Position numbers and translations under genes: made by a program. Below, piece by piece: positions 21,589 to 30,103 of a stretch of 64,000 nt of DNA (position 1 is the first letter of the stretch; each line of letters begins with the position of its first letter). This DNA is from Oscillospiraceae bacterium (GTDB taxonomy: Bacteria; Bacillota; Clostridia; Oscillospirales; Oscillospiraceae), in contig CAJTCG010000008.1 in NCBI GenBank assembly GCA_910574635.1, positions 62,001 to 126,000 of the forward strand, given 5' to 3'. The notes below the pieces were generated by a model. That model was not told the origin of the DNA, did not search any database, and saw nothing but the letters and a program-made list of their open reading frames with translations.

Positions 21589-22209
21589 ATGAAAAACCCT
21601 TGGGAAGAAATTTCACTGGAGGATTATGAAAATCACATGAGGCTGGATTCTGTCCTCCAGCTCCAGGCGCTGAACGAAATGATGAAAGGACAGCTTGAGG
21701 ATTATCCGGCCTCCAAGGTCATGATACTGGGGGTCGCGGGCGGAAACGGCCTGGAGCATATCCGAAGGGACCGCGCGGAAAAGGTGTACGGGGTGGACGT
21801 CAACGTCGCTTATCTGGAGGCGGCCGCCGCCCGGCATCCGAATTTGGCGGGCGTGCTGGAATGCCTTCGGGTGGATTTGAGGGAGGAGCCCTGCCGCCTT
21901 CCGGCGGCGGAGCTGGTGATTGCGAACCTGCTTGTTGAATACATAGGCTGTTCGTGTTTTCAAAGGCTAATTGGGCAGGTTGGGCCGGAATATGCCTCCT
22001 GCGTCCTTCAAATCAACGCGGAAGACGGCTGGGTATCCGATTCGCCGTATCTGCACGCGTTTGACGTTTTGGAGGCGGTGCACCACGACTTAGACGGTAA
22101 GGCCCTGGAGAAAACCATGCTGGCGATAGGCTACCGTGTGATTCAGCGGACGGAGCGGGGGCTCCCGAACGGAAAGAAATTCCTGCGGATGGATTTTCGG
22201 CGCCCGTAG
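21589..22209 (+). CDS. SAM-dependent methyltransferase (class I)
   Basis: A 206-residue protein with the Rossmann SAM-binding pattern: VMILGVAGGNGLEHI (motif I), VYGVDVNVAYLEAA (motif II) and AELVIANLLVEYIG (motif IV). Length and order fit small-molecule or protein methyltransferases of unknown substrate. It is a single gene between two terminators, behind GGGAGGA. Confidence 0.75.
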   Translation: MKNPWEEISLEDYENHMRLDSVLQLQALNEMMKGQLEDYPASKVMILGVAGGNGLEHIRRDRAEKVYGVDVNVAYLEAAAARHPNLAGVLECLRVDLREEPCRLPAAELVIANLLVEYIGCSCFQRLIGQVGPEYASCVLQINAEDGWVSDSPYLHAFDVLEAVHHDLDGKALEKTMLAIGYRVIQRTERGLPNGKKFLRMDFRRP

Positions 22210-22241
22210 GGCAGGGGAGCGCCGGTTTATCCGCCCGGGAT

Positions 22242-22278
22242 AAAAAAGCTCCCGGACAAAAAGTCCGGGAGCTTTTTT
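22242..22278. terminator. Bidirectional terminator between the methyltransferase gene and rpmB
   Basis: A 16-bp perfect stem (A6-GCTCCCGGAC with GTCCGGGAGC-T6) with an AAAAA loop. A and T tracts on both sides suit termination of both converging transcripts. Confidence 0.85.
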
Positions 22279-22286
22279 CGCTCTCA

Positions 22287-22475
22287 TTAGACCGCTCTGG
22301 TAACCTTGCCGGAGCGCATGCACCGGGTGCAGACATATACGTGGCGAGGGGAACCATCCACGATCGCCTTGACACGTTTCACGTTGGGCTTCCAGGGACG
22401 GTTGGAACGCCGGTGAGAGTGAGAGACCTGAATACCAAAGGTCACGCCTTTGCCGCAATACTCGCACTTAGCCAT
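22287..22475 (-). CDS. rpmB: 50S ribosomal protein L28
   Basis: A 62-residue basic protein (MAKCEYCGKGVTFGIQVSHS...). It has the L28 pattern SHRRSNRPWKPNVKRV and two CxxC pairs (CEYC, CTRC), so it is a zinc-binding form. The start is set at 22475, behind GGAGGTG on the minus strand. It is monocistronic and converges on the methyltransferase gene. Confidence 0.95.
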   Translation of the reverse strand: MAKCEYCGKGVTFGIQVSHSHRRSNRPWKPNVKRVKAIVDGSPRHVYVCTRCMRSGKVTRAV

Positions 22476-22641
22476 CCATTGCACCTCCCTGCTGTCACAT
22501 AATATGTGCGTGCTTCCACAAGCACAAGTGATATCATAACAGAATCCATCGAAAAATGCAAGAAGAATTTTCAAAAAAACCGAAGTTTTTTTACACCATT
22601 TTAATATGCGGCTTTTTCGAGGAATATTTTTGAAAAAAGTG

Positions 22642-22670
22642 TTGACCCTTACAGAAACGTGTGCTATACT
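22642..22670 (+). promoter_or_regulatory. Promoter of the rpmG-secE-nusG-rplKA operon
   Basis: -35 TTGACC (22642-22647) and -10 TATACT (22665-22670) with 17-bp spacing, in an AT-rich gap divergent from rpmB. The leader before rpmG is about 120 bases long. Confidence 0.8.
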
Positions 22671-22800
22671 TGATGTTACCTGTGAGCGGGGCTTTTTTTG
22701 TTGTGCGCTTTTTCGCTTTTCAAGCCACGGCGGACAGGTCCCGGCAGGGAGGCAGTCGGCCTTCCCTGGAGGAAGGCGAATATAAGGAGGTGCCGAAAGA

Positions 22801-22950
22801 ATGCGAGTAAAAGTGACCCTGAGATGCAACGAGTGCAAGCAGAGAAACTACAATACCATGAAAAACAAGAAAAACACACCGGACAAGCTGGAGCTGAACA
22901 AGTATTGCCGTTTCTGCCGGAAGCACACGCTCCACAGCGAGACGAAGTAA
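22801..22950 (+). CDS. rpmG: 50S ribosomal protein L33
   Basis: A 49-residue protein ([20 protein letters not shown]...) with CNEC and CRFC zinc pairs, the Cys-containing type of L33. ATG 22801 lies behind AAGGAGG. It is first in the rpmG-secE-nusG-rplK-rplA order common to Firmicutes. Confidence 0.95.
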   Translation: MRVKVTLRCNECKQRNYNTMKNKKNTPDKLELNKYCRFCRKHTLHSETK

Positions 22951-22974
22951 ATGAAGAAAGGGCGTATTTGAACA

Positions 22975-23184
22975 ATGGCAGAAGCGAAAAAGAAGGATCG
23001 CGGCCTTTGGTTCCGCGAAATGAAAAGCGAACTGAAGAAAGTCGTTTGGCCCAACAAGCAGACGGTGATGAAAAACACGGGAACCGTGCTGCTGTGCTCC
23101 GCCATCATTGGCGCGTTTATCTGGGTGTTTGACTTTGTGTCCGTTTCCCTGGTCCAGATGATTCTAAGCGCTTTTGGCGCCTGA
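22975..23184 (+). CDS. secE: Preprotein translocase subunit SecE
   Basis: A 69-residue single-span membrane protein. WFREMKSELKKVVWPNKQTV is the conserved amphipathic cytoplasmic helix of SecE, followed by one transmembrane helix (about residues 38-62). It stabilises SecY in the Sec channel. The position between rpmG and nusG is canonical. Confidence 0.95.
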   Translation: MAEAKKKDRGLWFREMKSELKKVVWPNKQTVMKNTGTVLLCSAIIGAFIWVFDFVSVSLVQMILSAFGA

Positions 23185-23194
23185 GGAACACGAG

Positions 23195-23719
23195 ATGGCA
23201 GACAGCGCGAAATGGTATGTTGTGCATACCTACTCCGGCTATGAAAACGCCGTCAAGACCAGCATTGAAAAGCTTGTCGTCGGGCGGAGCATGGAGGATA
23301 TGATCCTGCGGATGGAAATCCCCATGGAAAACGTCACGGAGATCACGGAGAGCGGCGCGTCCAAGGAAGTGGCCCGAAAGGTCTTTCCCGGTTACGTGCT
23401 GATCAAGATGATCATGACGGACGAAACCTGGCACCTGGTGCGGAACGTGCGGGGCGTCACGGGTTTTGTGGGCACCGCAAATAAGGCCATCCCCCTGACG
23501 GAGGAAGAGGTCCTGGCCATGGGCATGGAGAAGCATGAGATCGTTGTCAAGTACGGCTTGGGCGACCATGTGCGGATCATGGACGGCCCGCTGGCCAGCT
23601 TCACCGGCGTGGTGGAGGAGATCGAGCCGGAGAAAAACCGGGTCAGCGTCATGGTTTCCATGTTTGGCCGGGAGACCCCGGTGGACCTGGAGCTGGATCA
23701 GGTCGAGGTTTTGAACTGA
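23195..23719 (+). CDS. nusG: Transcription termination/antitermination factor NusG
   Basis: A 174-residue protein with the NGN domain ([37 protein letters not shown]) and a C-terminal KOW domain ([20 protein letters not shown]). It binds RNA polymerase and couples it to ribosomes or Rho. ATG 23195 is used; an upstream in-frame start at 23174 would lie inside secE. Confidence 0.96.
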   Translation: MADSAKWYVVHTYSGYENAVKTSIEKLVVGRSMEDMILRMEIPMENVTEITESGASKEVARKVFPGYVLIKMIMTDETWHLVRNVRGVTGFVGTANKAIPLTEEEVLAMGMEKHEIVVKYGLGDHVRIMDGPLASFTGVVEEIEPEKNRVSVMVSMFGRETPVDLELDQVEVLN

Positions 23720-23773
23720 GAGCCTGTACGCACAACTGCCGGACACAGGTTCTGACCGCGCGTCGGCGCGCAG

Positions 23774-23806
23774 GTGGGAGGGACGAGTACCGTCCCGCCA
23801 AACCAC
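23774..23806 (+). promoter_or_regulatory. Structured leader element before rplK
   Basis: GTGG (23774-23777) and CCAC (23803-23806) enclose a perfect hairpin, GGGACG-AGTAC-CGTCCC. A similar GTGGGAGG...ACCAC element precedes rplA at 24298. This suggests a ribosomal-protein-binding leader, possibly for L1, whose autoregulatory sites in rplKA operons mimic its rRNA site. Confidence 0.45.
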
Positions 23807-23833
23807 ATTTTAAATCGTAGGAGGTGCCGCTCC

Positions 23834-24259
23834 ATGGCACAGAAGATCACTGGTTATGTAAAGCTGCAAATCCCCGCGGGCAAGGCGACGCCCGCCCCCC
23901 CCGTCGGCCCCGCTCTGGGCCAGCACGGCGTAAACATCGCCGCGTTTACCAAAGAGTTCAATGAACGCACGAAAAACGACGCGGGCATGATCATCCCCGT
24001 CGTCATCACCGTATATGCGGACCGTTCCTTCTCCTTCATCACCAAGACGCCTCCGGCGGCGGTGCTGATCAAAAAGGAGTGCAACATCGAATCCGGCTCC
24101 GGCGTTCCCAACAAAACCAAGGTGGCTACCATCTCCAAGGCCAGCATCCAGAAGATCGCCGAGATCAAGATGCGGGATCTGAACGCCGCCAACCTGGAGT
24201 CCGCCATGAGTATGATCGCCGGGACCTGCCGGTCCATGGGCGTCATCGTCGGCGACTGA
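23834..24259 (+). CDS. rplK: 50S ribosomal protein L11
   Basis: A 141-residue protein with the L11 signatures [20 protein letters not shown] and [18 protein letters not shown], and the C-terminal RNA-binding domain ([27 protein letters not shown]). It binds the GTPase-associated centre of 23S rRNA. Confidence 0.97.
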   Translation: MAQKITGYVKLQIPAGKATPAPPVGPALGQHGVNIAAFTKEFNERTKNDAGMIIPVVITVYADRSFSFITKTPPAAVLIKKECNIESGSGVPNKTKVATISKASIQKIAEIKMRDLNAANLESAMSMIAGTCRSMGVIVGD

Positions 24260-24297
24260 CCAATATTTTAAGAGCGGCCGGATCGCCGCTCCATACA

Positions 24298-24325
24298 GTG
24301 GGAGGATTCCGTTCCGAAGAACCAC
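24298..24325 (+). promoter_or_regulatory. Structured leader element before rplA
   Basis: GTGG (24298-24301) and CCAC (24322-24325) close a short hairpin around GGATTCCGTTCC. It resembles the element at 23774 and lies 18 bases before the rplA start, overlapping the approach to its ribosome site. Confidence 0.4.
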
Positions 24326-24343
24326 TATGAGGAGGAAGTAACA

Positions 24344-25036
24344 GTGTTTAGAGGCAAAAAATATCAGGACAGCGCCAAGCAGATTGACAAGAACACCCAG
24401 TATGAGCCCGCCGAGGGCCTGGCGCTGGTCTGCAAAACCGCTACCGCCAAGTTTGACGAAACCGTCGAACTGCATGTGAAGCTGGGCGTGGACTCCCGGC
24501 ACGCCGACCAGCAGGTCCGCGGCGCCATCGTTCTGCCCCACGGCACCGGCAAGACCGTCCGGGTGCTGGTGTTCGCCAAGGGCGACAAGGCCGAGGCCGC
24601 CAAGGCCGCCGGAGCCGATTACGTGGGCGAGATGGATCTGGTTGAGAAGATCCAGAAGGAAAACTGGTTTGATTTCGACGTGGTGGTCGCCAGCCCCGAC
24701 ATGATGGGCGTGGTGGGCCGTCTCGGTAAAGTGCTGGGCCCCAAGGGCCTGATGCCCTCTCCCAAGGCGGGCACCGTGACCCCTGATGTAGCCAAGGCCG
24801 TGCAGGAAGTCAAGGCCGGTAAAATCGAGTACCGCCTGGACAAGACCAACATCATCCACTGCCCCATCGGCAAGGTCTCCTTCGGTCCCGAGAAGCTGAC
24901 GGAGAACTACAACACCCTGATGGGAGCCATCGTGAAGGCGAAACCCGCCGCGGCTAAGGGTCAGTATATCCGCAGCTGCGTCGCCGCCGCCACTATGGGC
25001 CCCGGCGTGCGGATGAACACCGCGAAATTGGTCTGA
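24344..25036 (+). CDS. rplA: 50S ribosomal protein L1
   Basis: A 230-residue protein from GTG 24344 behind GAGGAGGAAG. It contains the L1 signatures [19 protein letters not shown] and the two-domain L1 fold ([15 protein letters not shown]...). It binds the 23S L1 stalk and often represses its own mRNA. A strong terminator follows, so rplJ-rplL are not in this transcript, unlike the usual rplKAJL order. Confidence 0.97.
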   Translation: MFRGKKYQDSAKQIDKNTQYEPAEGLALVCKTATAKFDETVELHVKLGVDSRHADQQVRGAIVLPHGTGKTVRVLVFAKGDKAEAAKAAGADYVGEMDLVEKIQKENWFDFDVVVASPDMMGVVGRLGKVLGPKGLMPSPKAGTVTPDVAKAVQEVKAGKIEYRLDKTNIIHCPIGKVSFGPEKLTENYNTLMGAIVKAKPAAAKGQYIRSCVAAATMGPGVRMNTAKLV

Positions 25037-25043
25037 TGACTTG

Positions 25044-25073
25044 AAAGGGGGGGCTGATGCCCCCCTTTTTTTG
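25044..25073 (+). terminator. Rho-independent terminator after rplA
   Basis: A G7C-TGAT-GC6 type hairpin with a seven-T tail, starting eight bases after the stop. Confidence 0.88.
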
Positions 25074-25223
25074 CGTTCCTCGCGCCGTCGGTGCCGGTCT
25101 TTAGTGCGGGTGTTCAAGGCGCGCAAGTATTAAAATGTTTCCCTCAAAAGCCGCGGTGCTGCGCACGGTGGTTTTTGAGGTTTTTTTCACGGCATTTCCT
25201 GGGGATCTTCTGCTTGGAAAGTG

Positions 25224-25252
25224 TTGCGGAATCGGTAGACTTCATATATAAT
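25224..25252 (+). promoter_or_regulatory. Promoter of hprK
   Basis: -35 TTGCGG (25224-25229), 17-bp spacer, consensus -10 TATAAT (25247-25252). The leader to the hprK start is about 65 bases. Confidence 0.75.
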
Positions 25253-25321
25253 GGAAACGGATGCGTGAAGGACGCGAAAACCAAGGACGCCCGGTCTTCT
25301 GGCGGGAAAAGGAGAAACGCC

Positions 25322-26251
25322 ATGCGTGAGAATGGTTTAAAGGTAAAGGATTTTGTATCCCTTTTCAATTTGGAGGTTTTGAACCAGGGCAGCGATTTCG
25401 ACAGCGCCCTGCTGACGGTGCCGGATTTAAACCGGCCCGGCCTCCAGTTCCACAGCTTTTACGATTATTTTGACCCCTGCCGCCTTCAGGTGATCGGCAA
25501 GGCGGAGGTTACTTATCTCCGGGGGCTGAGCGACGCCCAGCGCCGCAAATGTTTCGACGACCTTTTTCTCTACGACATCCCCGCTCTGGTGATTGCCCGG
25601 AGCCTGGACTGTTTCCCGGAATGCATCGAAAGCGCCAGGGAGCACCAAAAGACCCTGCTGCGGACGAACGAGGTGACAGTGGCCTTCACCAGCCGCACCA
25701 TTGAGTATTTGAACCGGGTGCTGGCGCCCTGCGTCACCCGCCACGGCGTGCTGCTGGACATTTATGGCGAAGGCGTTATGATTACCGGCGACTCCGGCGT
25801 GGGCAAGAGCGAGGCGGCCATTGAGCTGATCATGCGGGGCCACCGGCTGGTGGCCGACGACGCGGTGGAGCTGCGGCGGGTCTCCGGCCGTCTGATGGGC
25901 TCCGCACCGGAGGTCATCCGTAATTATATTGAGCTGCGGGGCATCGGCGTCATTAATGTGCAGCAGCTTTTCGGCGTCCGGGCTGTTAAAAATGAGGCTC
26001 AGCTGGATCTGGTGGTAAATTTTGAGCCTTGGGATAGTGAGAAGTTTTATGACCGTCTGGGCATCGAGGACCACTATGTGGATATTTTGGACATTCAGGT
26101 CCCCACGCTGACCATCCCGGTGCGCCCAGGGCGGAACCTGGCCAGCATCGTGGAAGTGGCGGCCATGAACAACCGGCACCGGAAGTTAGGATATAACGCA
26201 GCCCAGGAGCTGGCCCAAAAGGTAGACGCCCGGGCGGATGGAAAGCTGTAA
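25322..26251 (+). CDS. hprK: HPr kinase/phosphorylase
   Basis: A 309-residue bifunctional enzyme that phosphorylates or dephosphorylates HPr at Ser46 in carbon catabolite control. The P-loop GDSGVGKSE lies near residue 155, and the HprK signature IRNYIELRGIGVINVQQLFG near 200. The N-terminal domain is about 125 residues. ATG 25322 follows AAAAGGAG. It heads a run with glucokinase and murB, a common Firmicutes context joining sugar flux and wall synthesis. Confidence 0.95.
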   Translation: MRENGLKVKDFVSLFNLEVLNQGSDFDSALLTVPDLNRPGLQFHSFYDYFDPCRLQVIGKAEVTYLRGLSDAQRRKCFDDLFLYDIPALVIARSLDCFPECIESAREHQKTLLRTNEVTVAFTSRTIEYLNRVLAPCVTRHGVLLDIYGEGVMITGDSGVGKSEAAIELIMRGHRLVADDAVELRRVSGRLMGSAPEVIRNYIELRGIGVINVQQLFGVRAVKNEAQLDLVVNFEPWDSEKFYDRLGIEDHYVDILDIQVPTLTIPVRPGRNLASIVEVAAMNNRHRKLGYNAAQELAQKVDARADGKL

Positions 26252-26263
26252 GGAGGAAACGCT

Positions 26264-27178
26264 ATGTATATCGGCATCGACGTAGGAGGAACGAATCTAA
26301 AGGCCGGACTGGTAGACGAGGCGGGCAATATTGTCAAGGTAGAACGAGTCCCCCTGGATTTTCAAGGTCCGGAGCGTTTTGCGGAGATTCTGGCGGAGCT
26401 GTCCAAGAGAGTCATTCAGGAGAAGGTCCGGTGGGTAGGCGTAGGTCTGCCCGGTGCGGTGGACGGCGGGGACGTGCTCTTCACCACGAACATCCCCATG
26501 GAGAATGTCCCGCTGGAGCAGCTCTTCCGCAAGCATTTGGATCTGCCCCTGCTGCTGGGCAACGACGCGGACTGCGCCGCCGTAGGCGAGTTCTTCGGCG
26601 GCGCGGGGAAGGGAACCCGGGATTTTGCCGTGGTAACACTGGGCACCGGCGTGGGCGCGGGCATCATCGTGGACGGAAAGCTCCGGGGCGGTCTGGCCTC
26701 CAGCGAGGCGGGCCATATGGTCATCATTCAGGACGGGGAACCCTGCAACTGCGGCCGCCGGGGCTGCTGGGAGCGCTACGCCTCCGCCACCGGCCTGATC
26801 CAGCAGACGAAACGGGCTATGGAGGCACACCCGGAAAGCTTGCTTCATGAGATTGCCGCGGAAAGCGGCGTAGAGGGCCGGACGGCCTTCCAGGCGGCGG
26901 AGGCAGGGGATGAGGCCGCCTTGGAGGTCTGCCGGAATTACGTGAACTATTTGGCCGGCGGCCTGACAAGCCTCATCAACATCCTGCGCCCGGAGGCCGT
27001 GGCCATCGGCGGCGGCGTGGCGGCGGCGCCGGAGCGGCTGCTGCTGGAGCCCCTGCGGGAGGCCGTGGCGAAGGAGAGCTTTTCCCGCCATGGAGGACGG
27101 ATCACAAAAGTTCTCCGGGCTGAGCGCGGAAACGACGCGGGCATCATCGGCGCGGCGATGCTGGGCCGGGTGATGTAA
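26264..27178 (+). CDS. glcK: ROK-family glucokinase
   Basis: A 304-residue kinase. IGIDVGGTNLKAGLVD is the phosphate-binding loop, LGNDADCAAVGEF carries the catalytic Asp, and EAGHMVI plus CNCGRRGCWE form the ROK zinc motif. It phosphorylates glucose to glucose-6-phosphate. It lies 12 bases after hprK, so both are probably co-expressed. Other sugars or N-acetylmannosamine are possible substrates for ROK proteins; glucokinase is the most likely. Confidence 0.9.
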   Translation: MYIGIDVGGTNLKAGLVDEAGNIVKVERVPLDFQGPERFAEILAELSKRVIQEKVRWVGVGLPGAVDGGDVLFTTNIPMENVPLEQLFRKHLDLPLLLGNDADCAAVGEFFGGAGKGTRDFAVVTLGTGVGAGIIVDGKLRGGLASSEAGHMVIIQDGEPCNCGRRGCWERYASATGLIQQTKRAMEAHPESLLHEIAAESGVEGRTAFQAAEAGDEAALEVCRNYVNYLAGGLTSLINILRPEAVAIGGGVAAAPERLLLEPLREAVAKESFSRHGGRITKVLRAERGNDAGIIGAAMLGRVM

Positions 27179-27218
27179 GCGCTTTGCGGAAGTATCTTGA
27201 ATATAAGGAGGCCCTTAC

Positions 27219-28136
27219 ATGGACTGGGCGGAGCGGCTTGACAAACAGATACGAGACTACTTACCGGATGTGAGCGTCTTGAAGGAGGAGCCCATGGCAA
27301 AGCACACCTCCTTCCGGGTGGGTGGTCCCGCGAAGCGGATGGCGTTCCCGGAAAAGAGCGAGCAGCTGGTGCTGCTGCTGTCCATGGCCCGGGAGTGCGG
27401 GGCCCGGCCCTTGATCATCGGCAACGGCACGAACCTGCTGGCCCCGGACGGGGGACTGGACCGGCTGGTCATCGGGACCGATCGCCTCTGCCGCCTGGAG
27501 ATGGGGGAAGAGCCGGATTCCATTATCGCCGGGTGCGGCGTCCCCCTGGCCCGTCTGGCGGATTTCGCCTGCCGGCAGGGGCTGGCGGGGCTGGAATTTG
27601 CCCACGGCATCCCCGGAACAGTGGGCGGAGGCGTGTGCATGAACGCCGGGGCTTACGGCGGGGAGCTGAAACAGGTGGCCGCCGGTGTGTCGGCGCTGTT
27701 CCCGGAGGAGGGCGTGCGGTTTCTCTCTGGGGAGGAACTGGCTTTCGGCTACCGCCGGAGCTTCCTCACGGAACATCCGGAGGCGGCGGCGCTGCACGCG
27801 GTATTCCGCTTGACCCCTGGCGACCCGGAGGAAATCCGGGAGACGCAGCGGTCCCTGATGGCCCGCCGGAAGGCCAGCCAGCCGCTGGAATGGCCCAGCG
27901 CGGGCAGCACCTTCAAGCGCCCGGAGGGGTATTTCGCCGGGACCCTCATAGACCAGTGCGGTTTAAAAGGCCGGACGGTGGGCGGGGCCCAGGTATCGGA
28001 AAAGCACGCGGGCTTCATCATCAACCGGGGCGGGGCCTCCTGTGCTGACATCAAGGAGCTGATCCGGCAGATTCAGGCGGTTGTCGGGGAAAAGACCGGC
28101 GTCCGGCTGGAGCCGGAGGTCAAGTTTGTGGAGTGA
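27219..28136 (+). CDS. murB: UDP-N-acetylenolpyruvoylglucosamine reductase
   Basis: A 305-residue FAD enzyme reducing UDP-GlcNAc-enolpyruvate to UDP-MurNAc in peptidoglycan synthesis. The FAD-binding region LIIGNGTNLLAPDGG, GIPGTVGGGVCMNAGAYG, and the catalytic region EWPSAGSTFKRP (Ser acid) and LEPEVKFV (final Glu) are present. It forms a tight run with hprK, glcK, rapZ, yvcK and whiA. Confidence 0.95.
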   Translation: MDWAERLDKQIRDYLPDVSVLKEEPMAKHTSFRVGGPAKRMAFPEKSEQLVLLLSMARECGARPLIIGNGTNLLAPDGGLDRLVIGTDRLCRLEMGEEPDSIIAGCGVPLARLADFACRQGLAGLEFAHGIPGTVGGGVCMNAGAYGGELKQVAAGVSALFPEEGVRFLSGEELAFGYRRSFLTEHPEAAALHAVFRLTPGDPEEIRETQRSLMARRKASQPLEWPSAGSTFKRPEGYFAGTLIDQCGLKGRTVGGAQVSEKHAGFIINRGGASCADIKELIRQIQAVVGEKTGVRLEPEVKFVE

Positions 28137-28150
28137 GGGGGAGTCGTGCC

Positions 28151-29014
28151 ATGGAAATTCTGATTATCTCCGGCCTGTCCGGCGGAGGGAAGAGCAAGGC
28201 AGCGTCCTTTTTGGAGGACAGCGGCTTTTATATCGTGGATAATATGCCCGCGGCCATGATCTTGAAATTTGCGGAGTTCTGCGCCGGGGGCGGCGGGCGC
28301 TATGCCCGGGTGGCGCTGGTGTACGATGTGCGAACGGCGGAGTCGTTCAGCGAGCTCTTTGACGTGCTGGACAAACTGAAGGGGATGGAGGGCGTCTGCC
28401 GGATGCTGTTTTTGGAGGCGTCCCCGGCGGCCATCATCAAGCGCTACAAGGAAACCCGCCGCCGCCACCCTTTGGAGAAGGAGACGGATTCCCTGGAAGA
28501 GGCTGTGGAGAAGGAGCGGGAACTGATGCTCCCGGTAAAGCAGAGGGCGGATTTTATCATCGACACGACCCGGCTTTCAACGGCCAAACTGAGGAGCGAG
28601 CTGCTGCGTATCTTCAACGGCGAGGAAGAGCAGGCGGGGATGACGGTGAGCGTCACGTCTTTCGGTTTCAAGCATGGCCTGCCCTTAGAGGCGGATCTGG
28701 TTCTGGACGTGCGATTTATGCCGAACCCGTTCTACATTGAGGAGCTGCGCCACCAGACCGGCCTGGACAAGCCGGTTTCGGATTATGTATTCAGCTTTCA
28801 GCAGACGCGCGACTTCCTCCTTAAGGTGGAGGATCTGTTGCGCTTTACCCTGCCGCTGTATGCGGAGGAGGGAAAAACCGGCCTGGTGGTTGCCGTAGGG
28901 TGCACCGGGGGACACCACCGTTCCGTAGCCATCGCCCACGCGCTGACGGAGTTTATCCGGGAGCAGGGTTATCAAGCAGCGGAGCATCATCGGGACATGG
29001 AACGGGCCGTTTGA
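28151..29014 (+). CDS. rapZ: RapZ/YvcJ nucleotide-binding protein
   Basis: A 287-residue P-loop protein. Walker A GLSGGGKS is at residues 8-15; ETRRRHPL and the C-terminal DVRFMPNPFYIEELRHQTGL and VGCTGGHHRSVAIA are family hallmarks. In E. coli RapZ controls glmS through small RNAs; in Firmicutes YvcJ has GTPase activity. The neighbouring yvcK and whiA are the standard Firmicutes partners. ATG 28151 is chosen over an upstream start lacking a ribosome site. Confidence 0.95.
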   Translation: MEILIISGLSGGGKSKAASFLEDSGFYIVDNMPAAMILKFAEFCAGGGGRYARVALVYDVRTAESFSELFDVLDKLKGMEGVCRMLFLEASPAAIIKRYKETRRRHPLEKETDSLEEAVEKERELMLPVKQRADFIIDTTRLSTAKLRSELLRIFNGEEEQAGMTVSVTSFGFKHGLPLEADLVLDVRFMPNPFYIEELRHQTGLDKPVSDYVFSFQQTRDFLLKVEDLLRFTLPLYAEEGKTGLVVAVGCTGGHHRSVAIAHALTEFIREQGYQAAEHHRDMERAV

Positions 29015-29030
29015 GCCGGAAAGGAACCCT

Positions 29031-30059
29031 ATGGAATACCAACCTTACCGCGCGCCTCGGAAGCATGGGCCCCGGATTGCCGTCGTCGGCGGCGGGCATG
29101 GGCTGTCCAATATGCTGCGGGGCTTGAAGGATTATACGGAAAATCTCTCCGCCATCGTCACGGTGGCGGACGACGGCGGCGGCTCCGGCGCTCTGCGCCA
29201 GGATTTGGGAATGCCGCCGCCGGGGGATATCCGAAACTGCCTGGTGGCTCTGGCCAACACGGAGCCGCTGATGAAGCAGATGATGGACTACCGCTTTCAG
29301 GAGGGAACGCTGGCGGGGCAGAGCTTCGGAAATTTGTTTCTGGCGGCGCTGAACGGCATTTCCCCCAACTTTGACACGGCGGTCCGCCGAATGAGCGAGG
29401 TCCTGGCCATCACCGGACGGGTGCTGCCCGTTACCACTGCCGACGTGCAGCTGGAGGCGGAATTTGAGAATGGCGCCAGCGTCGTCGGCGAGTCCAAAAT
29501 CTTCTACTGCAAGAAAAAAGAGGACTGCCGGATTACCAAGGTGCGGCTGCTGCCGGAGCATCCCAAGGCTCTGCCGGAGGCCCTGGCCGCTATTTACGAG
29601 GCGGATATGATCGTCCTGGGGCCCGGAAGCCTTTACACCAGTATCATTCCAAACCTCCTGGTGGACGGCATCGTAGACGCCATCCGGGAATCCTCCGCTC
29701 TGAAAATCTACGTCTGCAACGTTATGACCCAGGAGGGGGAGACGGAGGGCTACACCGCCTCGGACCATATCGCGGCCCTGTTTCAGCACTCGGTGAATGG
29801 GCTGTTTCACCTGTGTCTGGTGAACTCCTCGCCCATTCCCAAGGACGCGGCGGACCGCTATGCCCAGGAGGGGGCGGAGATGCTGCGCTACGATACGGAC
29901 CGTTGCGCCGCTTTAGGCGTGGAGCTGATCGGCCGGCCCATCGCTACGGTACAGGACGGTTATGTCCGGCATCATCCCGACAAACTGGCCCAGGAATTGA
30001 TCCTGCTCCATGCGGAGCGCAACGTGCGCATTGCGGGGGGACGCTACCGGAAAGAGTAA
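29031..30059 (+). CDS. yvcK: YvcK/gluconeogenesis factor
   Basis: A 342-residue protein of the CofD/YvcK fold: IAVVGGGHGLSNMLRGL, VTVADDGGGSGALRQ, GQSFGNLFLAAL and VLGPGSLYTSIIPNLL. In Bacillus YvcK binds UDP-sugars, is needed for growth on gluconeogenic carbon and influences peptidoglycan synthesis. It lies between rapZ and whiA as in most Firmicutes. Confidence 0.95.
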   Translation: MEYQPYRAPRKHGPRIAVVGGGHGLSNMLRGLKDYTENLSAIVTVADDGGGSGALRQDLGMPPPGDIRNCLVALANTEPLMKQMMDYRFQEGTLAGQSFGNLFLAALNGISPNFDTAVRRMSEVLAITGRVLPVTTADVQLEAEFENGASVVGESKIFYCKKKEDCRITKVRLLPEHPKALPEALAAIYEADMIVLGPGSLYTSIIPNLLVDGIVDAIRESSALKIYVCNVMTQEGETEGYTASDHIAALFQHSVNGLFHLCLVNSSPIPKDAADRYAQEGAEMLRYDTDRCAALGVELIGRPIATVQDGYVRHHPDKLAQELILLHAERNVRIAGGRYRKE

Positions 30060-30103
30060 TGGGATAGTCCTTTACATTATCTGCTGCCGAGGAGGTTTTG
30101 CCG

